NCBI GenBank assembly: GCA_964354225.1
Contig: CAYGZC010000265.1
Coordinates: forward strand, 1 to 15,225
Direction of reading: 5' to 3'
Source of the DNA: CAYGZC01 sp964354225
GTDB taxonomy: Bacteria; Bacteroidota; Ignavibacteria; UBA10030; SZUA-254
Length of the DNA: 15,225 bases
This document shows positions 7,193 through 14,890 of the stretch, piece by piece. The notes beneath the pieces are model-generated. The model worked only from the letters and a program-made list of their open reading frames with translations, ran no database searches and was not told the origin of the DNA. The position numbers and the translations under genes were made by a program. The stretch's first letter is position 1. The number at the start of each line of letters is the position of its first letter.

Positions 7193-9859
7193 ATGAAAAA
7201 TTCATTATTCAAAAACTATTTAGACCTTTTCGATAAAAATTGTAATAAAAAGCCGAATGCTATAGCAGTAAAATTTGGCAGCCAATCTTTAACTTATTCA
7301 AATCTTTCCAAAAAGATAAATCAACTCGCCAACTATCTGATAAAGAAAGGCGTTAAATCAGAAATGTTAGTTGGAATTTCTGCGGAACGCTCGATAGAGA
7401 TGATCATTAGTTTGCTGGCAGTTCATAGAGTAGGAGCAGCTTATGTTCCCTTAGATCCAGCATATCCTACGGATAGATTAAAATATATGGTCGAAGATTC
7501 CGGCCTTAAATTAATTTTGAGTAATCACACCAGCTTTATTCCCACTAAAGAAATTGAAACAATCAATTTAAATCAAATGGCGGCAACCATTGAAAGAGAA
7601 GATTCTGATTGTCCTTCGTTTGATATAAAACCGGATGCCTTGGCTTATGTAATGTATACATCAGGATCCACTGGCCGCCCAAAAGGTGTTATGATTACAC
7701 ATTTCAATTTGATGTCATTCGTAGAATTGGTGCCTAAGGTTCTAGATATTCTTGATGATGATGTCTATCTCCTATCTGCATCAATTACATACGCATTATC
7801 AGTTCGGCAAATTTTTGTATCTCTCTCGTTTGGTATAAAGTTAGTTGTTGCAAACTCATCGACAATTCAAGATCCAATCGAACTATTCAAACTCATTAAA
7901 GACGAAAAGATTACTCTTGTAGATTTTGTACCAGCTCATTGGAGATCTTGTAATGTGATACTTAGAAGTATGGATTCGCAAGAGAGAGTTAAATTATTAA
8001 AAAATAACTTAAGACGAATCGTTACTGTCGGTGAACCGCTACTACAAGATTTACCGTTTGAATGGAAACATAAGTTTAATCATCCAGCACAGATTGTTAA
8101 TATATTTGGTCAGACAGAAACAACTGGTCTTATCACGAGTTTTCCTGTCTCAAAAAGCGATATAGATGCTTCCAGGGTAGTTTCGATTGGCAAACCTATT
8201 CCCGAAACCCAGGTGTATATTTTAGATCCGGAAAGCTTGCTACAAGTAAGAGATGGAGAAATCGGTGAATTGTGTGTCTCCAATGCCTGTGTTGCAAAGG
8301 GCTATTTAAATAATTCCATTCTAACAAACACAAAGTTTCTTCCTAATCCCTTTAATACTAATAATCGTAACTTCCTATATCGAACCGGTGACCTTGCGCG
8401 ATATTCTCCCGATGGTAATATTGAATATTTAGGAAGAAGTGATCAACAAGTTAAAATAAGAGGAATGAGGGTCGAACTAGATGAAATTGAAGCGGTTATT
8501 CTCAGTGGAAACTCTGTTAAAGAGGTGGCAGTTGTTACTCAAACAAGAGTAAATTATGGAGATATCCTTGTTGCTTTTCTTTCGACACAAGGAAATCAAA
8601 ATATAAGTGTGGAAGAATTAAGAAATTCTGTTAAAGCTGTTTTACCAACACATATGGTTCCGGTATCTTTTATCATACTGAATGAGCTGCCTCGCACCCC
8701 TAATGGAAAGATAGATCGCAAGGCACTCATAGAGTATAAAATCCCAGATGATGAATTTGATTCAAAAGAAAATACTTCTTTCAGTAAATCCGAGCAAAAG
8801 CTTTTAAAAATTTGGAAAAGATTATTTAAAAAGAATTCAGTTAAAATAACGGATAACTTTTTCGATGATTTAGGTGGGGACTCTCTACTTGCTGTTTTAC
8901 TCTTTTTAGAAATTGAGAAAGAATTTGATCGAAACCTGGCAATAAGCAATCTTTACACATCTCCAACAATCGAAACATTAGCAAAATTACTTAATAATCG
9001 TGAAGGGGGTCGAGAATTTCATTCATTGGTTCCGATTAAACCATCGGGGACTGAGAATCCTCTATTTTTAGTTCACGGAGCGGGAGGTAACGTACTCATC
9101 TATCGTGATTTATCAAAGCATCTATTGGAAAATATGCCTGTGTATGGATTACAATCGTACGGATTGGAAGACGCAAGTTCACCATTAACTACTATTGAGG
9201 AGATGGCTAATGCATATGTAAGCGAGATCAAAAAGATACAGCCATCAGGGCCCTACTTTCTTTGTGGTTATTGTATGGGCGGAACGGTCGCATTAAAGAT
9301 GGCGCAAGAATTAAAAAGCAACGGTGATGATATAGCATTTTTAGGTATGTTGGAAACTTACAATTGGTCCCGACTTCCAGATCGTTCATTTTATGACAAA
9401 GCTAAATTTCTTGGCGAAAAAATTATATATCATTGGAAGAACTTCACTTTGCTGTCAAGTACCGGCAAGACATCCTTCTTGACGACAAAGTTTAACGATT
9501 TGAAAAAAAGAACTAGGATCTGGCTCGGAAGATTAATATCAATATTGAGAGAAAACAAATATTCAAAAAGTAATTCATTAACGAGACAATCAGAGATTTG
9601 GAAACTTAATGATATGGCATGTTTTAAGTATCAAGCAAATTACTATGATGGCAGACTTACTATATTTTTGCCGAAGAAGAAATATTCTGTGCATAGTGTT
9701 CCGGAAGCGATGTGGAATAATAATCATGCAAAAGAAAATGATTTAGTCGTTCTCCCGTTTTATCCTGCGGGTATGTTAGTTGAACCGTTTGTAAGAGAAC
9801 TTGCAGAAAATATCAATAATAAAATTAGAATGTCACTTCCTGAGCGTAGCACTATTTGA
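7193..9859 (+). CDS. Single-module NRPS-like synthetase: adenylation, carrier, thioesterase (A-T-TE)
   Basis: The 888-residue protein starts at ATG 7193 without a clear Shine-Dalgarno. The adenylation domain (about 1-520) shows YTSGSTGRPKG at 155-165, FGQTETTG at 305-312, YRTGDLARYSPDGNIEYLGR, and NGKIDRKAL with the catalytic Lys506. The carrier domain (about 535-605) has GGDSL with the phosphopantetheine site Ser564. The thioesterase domain (about 620-880) has FLVHGAGG and GYCMGG at 692-697. No condensation domain is present. It should activate a carboxylic acid as an adenylate, load it on the carrier and release or condense it. Three features are unusual. By eye, the position of GrsA Asp235, which binds the substrate amine, is Ala201. 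The thioesterase nucleophile is Cys694 instead of Ser. The usual catalytic His position aligns with Pro858. The substrate may therefore not be an ordinary alpha-amino acid. The gene is visibly more AT-rich than the efflux genes, suggesting transfer. The product is unknown. Confidence 0.9.
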   Translation: MKNSLFKNYLDLFDKNCNKKPNAIAVKFGSQSLTYSNLSKKINQLANYLIKKGVKSEMLVGISAERSIEMIISLLAVHRVGAAYVPLDPAYPTDRLKYMVEDSGLKLILSNHTSFIPTKEIETINLNQMAATIEREDSDCPSFDIKPDALAYVMYTSGSTGRPKGVMITHFNLMSFVELVPKVLDILDDDVYLLSASITYALSVRQIFVSLSFGIKLVVANSSTIQDPIELFKLIKDEKITLVDFVPAHWRSCNVILRSMDSQERVKLLKNNLRRIVTVGEPLLQDLPFEWKHKFNHPAQIVNIFGQTETTGLITSFPVSKSDIDASRVVSIGKPIPETQVYILDPESLLQVRDGEIGELCVSNACVAKGYLNNSILTNTKFLPNPFNTNNRNFLYRTGDLARYSPDGNIEYLGRSDQQVKIRGMRVELDEIEAVILSGNSVKEVAVVTQTRVNYGDILVAFLSTQGNQNISVEELRNSVKAVLPTHMVPVSFIILNELPRTPNGKIDRKALIEYKIPDDEFDSKENTSFSKSEQKLLKIWKRLFKKNSVKITDNFFDDLGGDSLLAVLLFLEIEKEFDRNLAISNLYTSPTIETLAKLLNNREGGREFHSLVPIKPSGTENPLFLVHGAGGNVLIYRDLSKHLLENMPVYGLQSYGLEDASSPLTTIEEMANAYVSEIKKIQPSGPYFLCGYCMGGTVALKMAQELKSNGDDIAFLGMLETYNWSRLPDRSFYDKAKFLGEKIIYHWKNFTLLSSTGKTSFLTTKFNDLKKRTRIWLGRLISILRENKYSKSNSLTRQSEIWKLNDMACFKYQANYYDGRLTIFLPKKKYSVHSVPEAMWNNNHAKENDLVVLPFYPAGMLVEPFVRELAENINNKIRMSLPERSTI

Positions 9860-9979
9860 TGGAGTGTGCTCCCCATTCCGGTTCCAAAATTAGTGAGAAA
9901 AAAATGTTATTTTCATCCCAAACATACAAGGAAAAACACAATGAAAAGACGGTTCACCGAACAACAGATTGTCTTTTAG
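9860..9979 (+). mobile_element. IS3-family transposase (OrfA) remnant
   Basis: Beginning at ATG 9941, twelve codons read MKRRFTEQQIVF and then stop (TAG 9977). This matches the very N-terminus of IS3-family OrfA proteins, which begin with an MK-R-R/K-F-TEEQI-type sequence before the helix-turn-helix. A sequence rich in Cs and Gs (GTGTGCTCCCCATTCCGG) begins within 5 bp of the NRPS-like stop codon and could be the old IS left end. A TCCCCA core there recurs inverted as TGGGGA at 9981-9986, which might be the residue of the right end. Everything after the first twelve codons has been lost. The boundaries are uncertain; only the OrfA start is a clear match. Confidence 0.55.
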
Positions 9980-10033
9980 GTGGGGATGCCAATTAGCTAA
10001 TTATCTAATGAAGATCAATGTTATTTATTACGC

Positions 10034-10072
10034 GAGAAAAAATCCCGACCAGTTTCAAACCGATCGGGATTT
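10034..10072 (-). terminator. Terminator-like hairpin, minus-strand orientation
   Basis: AAATCCCGA (10040-10048) pairs perfectly with TCGGGATTT (10064-10072). The loop itself contains GTTT-C-AAAC. On the minus strand the stem runs into a row of Ts, a good rho-independent terminator. On the plus strand only TTTAT follows, so it could also act weakly for the NRPS-like gene. No minus-strand gene is visible for it to terminate, which is odd. Confidence 0.5.
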
Positions 10073-10102
10073 ATCCGTAGTTAGTGTAGCGGGGGCACGC
10101 TA
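10040..10102 (-). repeat. Copy A of a hairpin plus GC-rich element flanking the efflux operon
   Basis: The element is a hairpin (ATCCCGACC at 10042-10050, closing with GATCGGGAT), six spacer bases and then a 26-bp block at 10077-10102 beginning GTAGT and containing GTAGCGGGGGC. The same order and nearly the same spacing recur at 14721-14780, and 20 of the 26 block positions are identical. Read on the minus strand the block (GCCCCCGCTAC) resembles a tRNA acceptor 3' strand with a terminator downstream. Confidence 0.5.
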
Positions 10103-10185
10103 TGTTCTGCACCTACACAAATTGAGGATGAGATTATTGTAATTGGTGAGCTGAGGATATAAGGGAATCTTAGGAGAAATTTTGC

Positions 10186-10214
10186 TTTGGGCTACTGACC
10201 ACCAGTGCCCCAAA
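10186..10214. promoter_or_regulatory. Mismatched hairpin upstream of the efflux promoter
   Basis: TTTGGG (10186-10191) pairs with CCCAAA (10209-10214). After one C-C mismatch, TACTG pairs with CAGTG around the loop ACCAC. The position, about 30 bp before the candidate -35 box, would suit an operator or the residue of an upstream transcript end. No regulator gene is present in the window. Confidence 0.25.
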
Positions 10215-10240
10215 CGATTCTTCATGTTTAGATAAACCAA

Positions 10241-10269
10241 TTGGATTTGAATAAGGAATTAACTATTAT
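10241..10269 (+). promoter_or_regulatory. Sigma70-like promoter of the RND efflux operon
   Basis: TTGGAT (10241-10246) and TATTAT (10264-10269) are separated by exactly 17 bp. Transcription would start near 10276, about 65 nt before the adaptor start codon. No competing pair as good was seen in the gap. Confidence 0.45.
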
Positions 10270-10339
10270 TTTAATTAGTACATAATATGGGGGGCAGGTC
10301 GTTTTTCACAGAAGTTTTCTTCATATTAAAAGGAAATAT

Positions 10340-11401
10340 TTGAGTACTATGGTACAAAAATTTCGAATTGTAATTCTCGTTGTAGGTCTCGGCTGTTCAT
10401 TAATTATTTCATCTTGCAGCTCGAGAAGCAAGGATACCACACTTAAGTCTGCAGCATCAACCGGACCAATGGTAGTGAATGGTGTGGTGTTAAAGCCACA
10501 GCGTTTAGATAATATTGTTCGCTCATCAGGAACAGTGCTTGCCTCAGAATCGGTTGATTTGGTTGCTGAGGCAGCGGGACGCTTAGAAAACATTTCTTTT
10601 ATTGAAGGCAGTCATGTTAGGAGTGGCGATTTATTAGCAAAGATCAATGATGACGATTTACAAGCACAGTTAAGAAAAACCGAATTACAAATTCAGCTTG
10701 CATCAGAACAAGAGAAACGTCAAAAACAATTATACGATAAAAGCCTTATCAGCAATGAACAATACGATATTTCACTAAATCAATTGAACACACTCAAAGC
10801 TGATCGGGACAACCTCATCGCATCCATCCGCAAAAGAGAAATTCGCGCTCCATTTGACGGAATAATCGGACTGAGGTATGTGAGCCAAGGAGGATATGTT
10901 TCCCAGACGACACATATTGCATCAATTCAAAAAATCAATCCTGTGAAAATAGATTTTTCAATACCTGAAAAATATGCAGGTAAAGTCTCTGTGGGTGATC
11001 CTGTACAATTAAGCAATGATGAGACGAAACTTCAATTTACAGGGAAATTGTACGCCATAGAACCTAAAATCGACCCCACAATGGGAACATTGCAACTCCG
11101 CGCTATATGCGACAATAAATCAGAAAAACTCTTCCCCGGTGCCTATGTACAGATTGAACTAAAGCTTAAACAAATCAACGATGCGTTGATGGTCCCGACT
11201 CAGGCAGTGATCCCCGTACTCAAAGGTCAGATGGTTCTGATTCGGAAAAACGGAGTAGTTGTTTCAATTCCAGTGAAAGTCGGGATCCGTACAACAACAA
11301 ATGTGCAAATTATCAGTGGTCTTTCTGAAGGTGATACTGTCATCACGACAGGGATTATGCAGTTACGTCCAGGAATGCCGGTCAAAGTAACAATTAAGTA
11401 G
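10340..11401 (+). CDS. RND efflux periplasmic adaptor (membrane fusion lipoprotein)
   Basis: The 353-residue protein is of the HlyD/AcrA type and bridges an inner-membrane RND pump to an outer-membrane channel. A signal peptide ends in LIISSC, with Cys26 the likely lipidated residue. A lipoyl/biotinyl half-motif follows (VDLVAEAAGRLENISF, then EGSHVRSGDLL). Next come an alpha-helical hairpin at about residues 105-165, rich in Q, K and E, the second lipoyl half with APFDGIIGLRYVSQGGYVS, and a beta-barrel and membrane-proximal domain ending in RPGMPVKV. The start is TTG at 10340 because AGGA (10331-10334) lies 5 nt before it; the ATG at 10349 would be 14 nt away. Either start leaves the lipobox intact. 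The pump gene follows after 48 bp and is presumably cotranscribed. The cargo is not predictable from this subunit. Confidence 0.92.
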   Translation: MSTMVQKFRIVILVVGLGCSLIISSCSSRSKDTTLKSAASTGPMVVNGVVLKPQRLDNIVRSSGTVLASESVDLVAEAAGRLENISFIEGSHVRSGDLLAKINDDDLQAQLRKTELQIQLASEQEKRQKQLYDKSLISNEQYDISLNQLNTLKADRDNLIASIRKREIRAPFDGIIGLRYVSQGGYVSQTTHIASIQKINPVKIDFSIPEKYAGKVSVGDPVQLSNDETKLQFTGKLYAIEPKIDPTMGTLQLRAICDNKSEKLFPGAYVQIELKLKQINDALMVPTQAVIPVLKGQMVLIRKNGVVVSIPVKVGIRTTTNVQIISGLSEGDTVITTGIMQLRPGMPVKVTIK

Positions 11402-11449
11402 CTTCTCCAATTCCCCCATTTGCCGACACCATAACAATCAATCTACACA

Positions 11450-14400
11450 ATGAGCTTAGCATCCATCAGTATAAAACGCCCAGTACTCGCGATTGTCATG
11501 TCGCTTACAATCGTACTCTTTGGTGCTATCAGCTTCAAACTTCTAGGTGTGCGCGAGTATCCTGCCATCGATCCTCCTATCATCAGTGTGCGAACAAATT
11601 ATGCTGGTGCGAATGCAAGTGTTATAGAATCTCAGATTACAGAGCCTCTTGAGAAAGCCCTGAATGGCATCCCAGGTGTCCGTATCATTTCATCGAGCAG
11701 TAGTCAGGGCTCTAGCAATATTACCGTAGAGTTCAATCTTGATGCGAACCTTGAAGCTGCCGCAAATGATGTACGCGACAAAGTCTCTGCAGCAGTACGG
11801 TCACTTCCAAAAGATATTGACGCACCGCCAGTGGTCACGAAAGCTGATGCCAGCTCAGATGCCATTATTTCCCTTACCGTCCAAAGTGACACAAGAAACC
11901 AACTGGAGCTGAGTGACTTTGCAGAAAATGTCATCTCACAAAATCTCCAGACAATTCCCGGTGTAAGTTCAACGCAAATCATGGGACAGAAACGTTATGC
12001 TATGCGTCTCTGGATGGATCCTTCAAAACTTGCCGCGTATAGACTCACGCCACTTGATATAAAAGATGCCTTGAACAGGGAGAATGTCGAGCTTCCTTCA
12101 GGCAAGATTGTTGGAAATACAACTGAGCTCATCGTAAACACGAAAGGACGGTTAAAAACGGTTGAGGAGTTCAATAGCCTTATCGTTAAAGCCGAAGGAA
12201 AAAATACTGTACGTTTTAGCGACGTAGGATTCGCAAATCTTGGTCCGGAGAATGAAGAAACCATCTTGAAGCAATCCGGTACTCCAATGATCGGTGTGGG
12301 GATTATACCGCAGCCCGGAAGCAACTATATAGAAATAGCTGACGAATTTTATAAACGGTTGGAGCAAATCAAGAAGGATCTCCCCCCTGATTACAAGATT
12401 AATGTTGCGATCGATAACACACGCTTTATCAAACAATCGGTGAAAGAGGTTCAGGAAACAATTCTTATTGCCGTATTTCTCGTCATTCTCGTCATCTATA
12501 TCTTCTTCAGAGATTGGATCATCGCCTTCCGTCCGCTGATCGATATTCCAGTGTCGCTCGTCGGCGCATTCTTCATCATGTATCTATTTGGGTTCTCTAT
12601 CAATATCCTCACGCTGCTCGCCATCGTTCTAGCAACTGGTCTTGTGGTGGATGACGGCATCGTGGTCACTGAGAATATCTTCAAGAAAGTCGAACATGGG
12701 TTATCTCCTATGGAAGCGGCGTTTTCTGGCTCCAAGGAGATCTTCTTTGTTGTAATCTCTACATCCATTACACTTGCGGCAGTGTTTTTGCCCGTCATTT
12801 TCCTCGAGGGATTTGTCGGTCGGTTGTTCCGCGAGTTTGGCGTTGTTATCGCAGGAGCGGTGCTTATTTCGGCATTTGTGTCTCTTTCACTCACGCCTAT
12901 GCTCAATGCTCGGATGATCAGGAAATCCCGTAGGCATACCCGAATCTACGAAATGACCGAGCCGTACTTCGAAAAGATGAATGTCTGGTACGGGAATCTA
13001 CTTGCGCGATTTATGAAGCATCGCTGGTGGGCGATGGCAATCGTTGCCTTATCGCTCGTGTTTATCATCATTTTTGGGAAAACACTACAATCCGAGCTTT
13101 CACCCCTTGACGACAGAGGATATCTGCGTGTTAACATAACTGCCCCGGAGGGCGCATCGTTTGAATATACCGATGCATTTATGGATCGCTTCGTCGCGTT
13201 TGTAAACGATTCCATTCCTGAGAAACGCGTAACTTTAAGCGTCACTGCACCGGGCTACGGCGGTGGTGCAGTGAATTCCGGTAGTGTCCGCTTGATGCTA
13301 ACTGATCTTTCTGAGCGTAGACGCTCCCAGCAGGAAATTGCCGATTATCTCACGGTGAAAACGCGTCGCATGACGGAAGCGCGTGTTTTTGTGAATCAAG
13401 AACAGACAATCTCAGCGAGCGGCGGCGGTGGGCGTAGTGGGATGCCAGTGCAGTACGTACTGCAGAATCAAAACTTTGAGAAGATCCGCCGAGTTCTACC
13501 GCTATTCCTGGACGAAGTGAACAAGAGCAGTGTCTTTCAGACGGCGGATGTAAATTTGAAATTTAACAAGCCGCAAATTGATCTTAGCATTGACCGCAAC
13601 CGTGCGCAAATCCTTGGGGTATCGGCCATTGATATCGCACAGACACTACAACTGACGTTAAGCGGACAGCGTTTCTCTTATTTCGAAATGAACGGCTTCC
13701 AGTATCAGGTGATTGGCCAGGTGAATCGTGAGGACCGTGATGAACCGCTAGATCTGACGTCTATCTATGTACGCAACAACCGTGGTCAATTGATCCAATT
13801 GGATAATCTTGTGGAGTTGAAAGAAGAAAGCGCTCCGCCACAATTGTACCACTTTAATCGTTTCAAAGCGGCAACAGTAAGTGCTGCTCTTGCGCCTGGT
13901 TATACAATCGGAGACGGCATAGCGGAGATGGATCGCGTTGCGCAAAAGTTATTGGATGATTCATTTGCAACGACACTCGCCGGGCCTTCGCGAGATTACG
14001 CTGAGAGTTCTTCCAACATCGTGTTCGCGTTCATGCTGGCACTTGTGCTAATCTACCTTGTGCTTGCAGCACAGTTCGAGAGTTTTAGAGATCCGTTCAC
14101 GATCATGTTCACAGTACCTCTGGCATTGGCCGGTGCACTCCTCTCGCTTTGGATGTTTGGCAAGACACTGAACATTTTCAGCGAAATTGGTATCATAATG
14201 CTTATTGGTTTAGTAACGAAGAATGGAATCCTTATTGTGGAGTTTGCGAACCAGCAGAAGGCAAAAGGAACGAAACTGCTCGAGGCGGCTCAATTTGCTG
14301 CAGCTGCTCGCTTCCGTCCGATTCTGATGACAAGTCTTGCGACAATTCTTGGCGCACTGCCGATTGCACTTGCGCTCGGTGGCGGTGCAAAGAGCCGTAT

Positions 14401-14515
14401 GTCAATGGGTATTGTCGTTATTGGTGGCCTTTTCTTTTCACTTGTTCTTACGCTGTTCGTCATTCCTGCAATGTATACATTCTTTTCGAGAGAGAAAAAA
14501 ACAGAGGTTTCATAA
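11450..14515 (+). CDS. RND multidrug efflux permease (HAE1 family)
   Basis: The 1021-residue protein is full length for an AcrB/MdtB-type pump that exports compounds using the proton gradient. The N-terminus SIKRPVLAIVMSLTIVLFG is TM1. A porter domain follows with EYPAIDPPIISV and ALNGIPGVR. The second block of membrane helices (about 335-490) carries Asp401-Asp402 in GLVVDDGIVVTEN, the proton relay. After the second porter domain, TM10 holds Lys924 in GLVTKNGILIVEFANQQ, the usual partner. Both halves are intact with no frameshift. The ATG at 11450 has no obvious Shine-Dalgarno, so translation may depend on coupling or an unstructured leader. No outer-membrane TolC-type gene follows in the window, so that component must be encoded elsewhere. 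Substrates cannot be read from sequence; HAE1 pumps usually export hydrophobic or amphiphilic molecules. Confidence 0.95.
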   Translation: MSLASISIKRPVLAIVMSLTIVLFGAISFKLLGVREYPAIDPPIISVRTNYAGANASVIESQITEPLEKALNGIPGVRIISSSSSQGSSNITVEFNLDANLEAAANDVRDKVSAAVRSLPKDIDAPPVVTKADASSDAIISLTVQSDTRNQLELSDFAENVISQNLQTIPGVSSTQIMGQKRYAMRLWMDPSKLAAYRLTPLDIKDALNRENVELPSGKIVGNTTELIVNTKGRLKTVEEFNSLIVKAEGKNTVRFSDVGFANLGPENEETILKQSGTPMIGVGIIPQPGSNYIEIADEFYKRLEQIKKDLPPDYKINVAIDNTRFIKQSVKEVQETILIAVFLVILVIYIFFRDWIIAFRPLIDIPVSLVGAFFIMYLFGFSINILTLLAIVLATGLVVDDGIVVTENIFKKVEHGLSPMEAAFSGSKEIFFVVISTSITLAAVFLPVIFLEGFVGRLFREFGVVIAGAVLISAFVSLSLTPMLNARMIRKSRRHTRIYEMTEPYFEKMNVWYGNLLARFMKHRWWAMAIVALSLVFIIIFGKTLQSELSPLDDRGYLRVNITAPEGASFEYTDAFMDRFVAFVNDSIPEKRVTLSVTAPGYGGGAVNSGSVRLMLTDLSERRRSQQEIADYLTVKTRRMTEARVFVNQEQTISASGGGGRSGMPVQYVLQNQNFEKIRRVLPLFLDEVNKSSVFQTADVNLKFNKPQIDLSIDRNRAQILGVSAIDIAQTLQLTLSGQRFSYFEMNGFQYQVIGQVNREDRDEPLDLTSIYVRNNRGQLIQLDNLVELKEESAPPQLYHFNRFKAATVSAALAPGYTIGDGIAEMDRVAQKLLDDSFATTLAGPSRDYAESSSNIVFAFMLALVLIYLVLAAQFESFRDPFTIMFTVPLALAGALLSLWMFGKTLNIFSEIGIIMLIGLVTKNGILIVEFANQQKAKGTKLLEAAQFAAAARFRPILMTSLATILGALPIALALGGGAKSRMSMGIVVIGGLFFSLVLTLFVIPAMYTFFSREKKTEVS

Positions 14516-14890
14516 TATTCGTCTTTTTTTTTTCATACGATATTCCTCAAGAGCTATTGACCAGCTCCCATATTATATACCAATTTAAAGTTAGTTAATC
14601 CTTCAACAGTTGGCAAGCTAAAGCGGATAGAAAATCTTACCTGCTGTGATAAGAATAGTACATCTGTAGGTTCAAGTCGAAGTTCACGATAAAGTAACAT
14701 ATCAACAGAACCCTATAAAAATCCTAACCATTGTTTGATGATTAGGATCTTTCTGTAGTCGGAGTAGCAGGGGCCCGATACATAAACTACAGAAAGATTA
14801 ACCTCATTTATTAAAGCTTTCAAAAAAAGCAGTTTGAAGAGATTATTATGCCGGTAGCTTTGGCATACAGACTTACCCTTGTTCATGTAA
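14516..14890 (+). other. Gene-free stretch after the efflux operon
   Basis: A run of ten Ts (14524-14533) lies shortly after the pump stop, but no clear stem precedes it. No credible coding frame is present. The right part holds the hairpin element at 14718-14798. A GGTTCAAGTC string near 14670 resembles a tRNA T-loop, but no cloverleaf could be built around it. Confidence 0.5.
14718..14798 (-). repeat. Copy B of the hairpin plus GC-rich element, with an extra 13-bp inverted repeat
   Basis: ATCCTAA (14721-14727) pairs with TTAGGAT (14742-14748), with CAT/ATG pairing further in. On the minus strand the stem runs into TTTTT. The 26-bp block at 14755-14780 matches 20 of 26 positions of the block at 10077-10102. 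In this copy ATCTTTCTGTAGT (14747-14759) also forms a perfect 13-bp inverted repeat with 14786-14798 around a 26-nt loop containing GGGCCC. The two stems share bases 14747-14748 and so compete at that edge. Confidence 0.5.

Larger units (their letters stand above)
9980..10339 (+). other. Gene-free stretch before the efflux operon
   Basis: No coding frame is supported. The stretch holds the 12-bp palindrome AATTAGCTAATT (9991-10002), a hairpin plus GC-rich block (10040-10102) related to one beyond the operon, a mismatched hairpin at 10186-10214, and a promoter-like pair at 10241-10269. It therefore reads as an IS scar followed by a regulatory region. Confidence 0.55.

Noticed and set aside
9991..10002. 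The perfect palindrome AATTAGCTAATT
   Set aside because: It is short and AT-rich, with no neighbouring gene or repeat copy that would give it meaning.
10321..10593. A 90-codon minus-strand frame over the adaptor gene start
   Set aside because: It is antisense to a clearly coding lipoprotein adaptor and has no recognisable motif; it is treated as a by-product of the coding strand.
14650..14700. GGTTCAAGTC resembling a tRNA T-loop
   Set aside because: No acceptor stem, D-arm or anticodon arm could be assembled around it on either strand.
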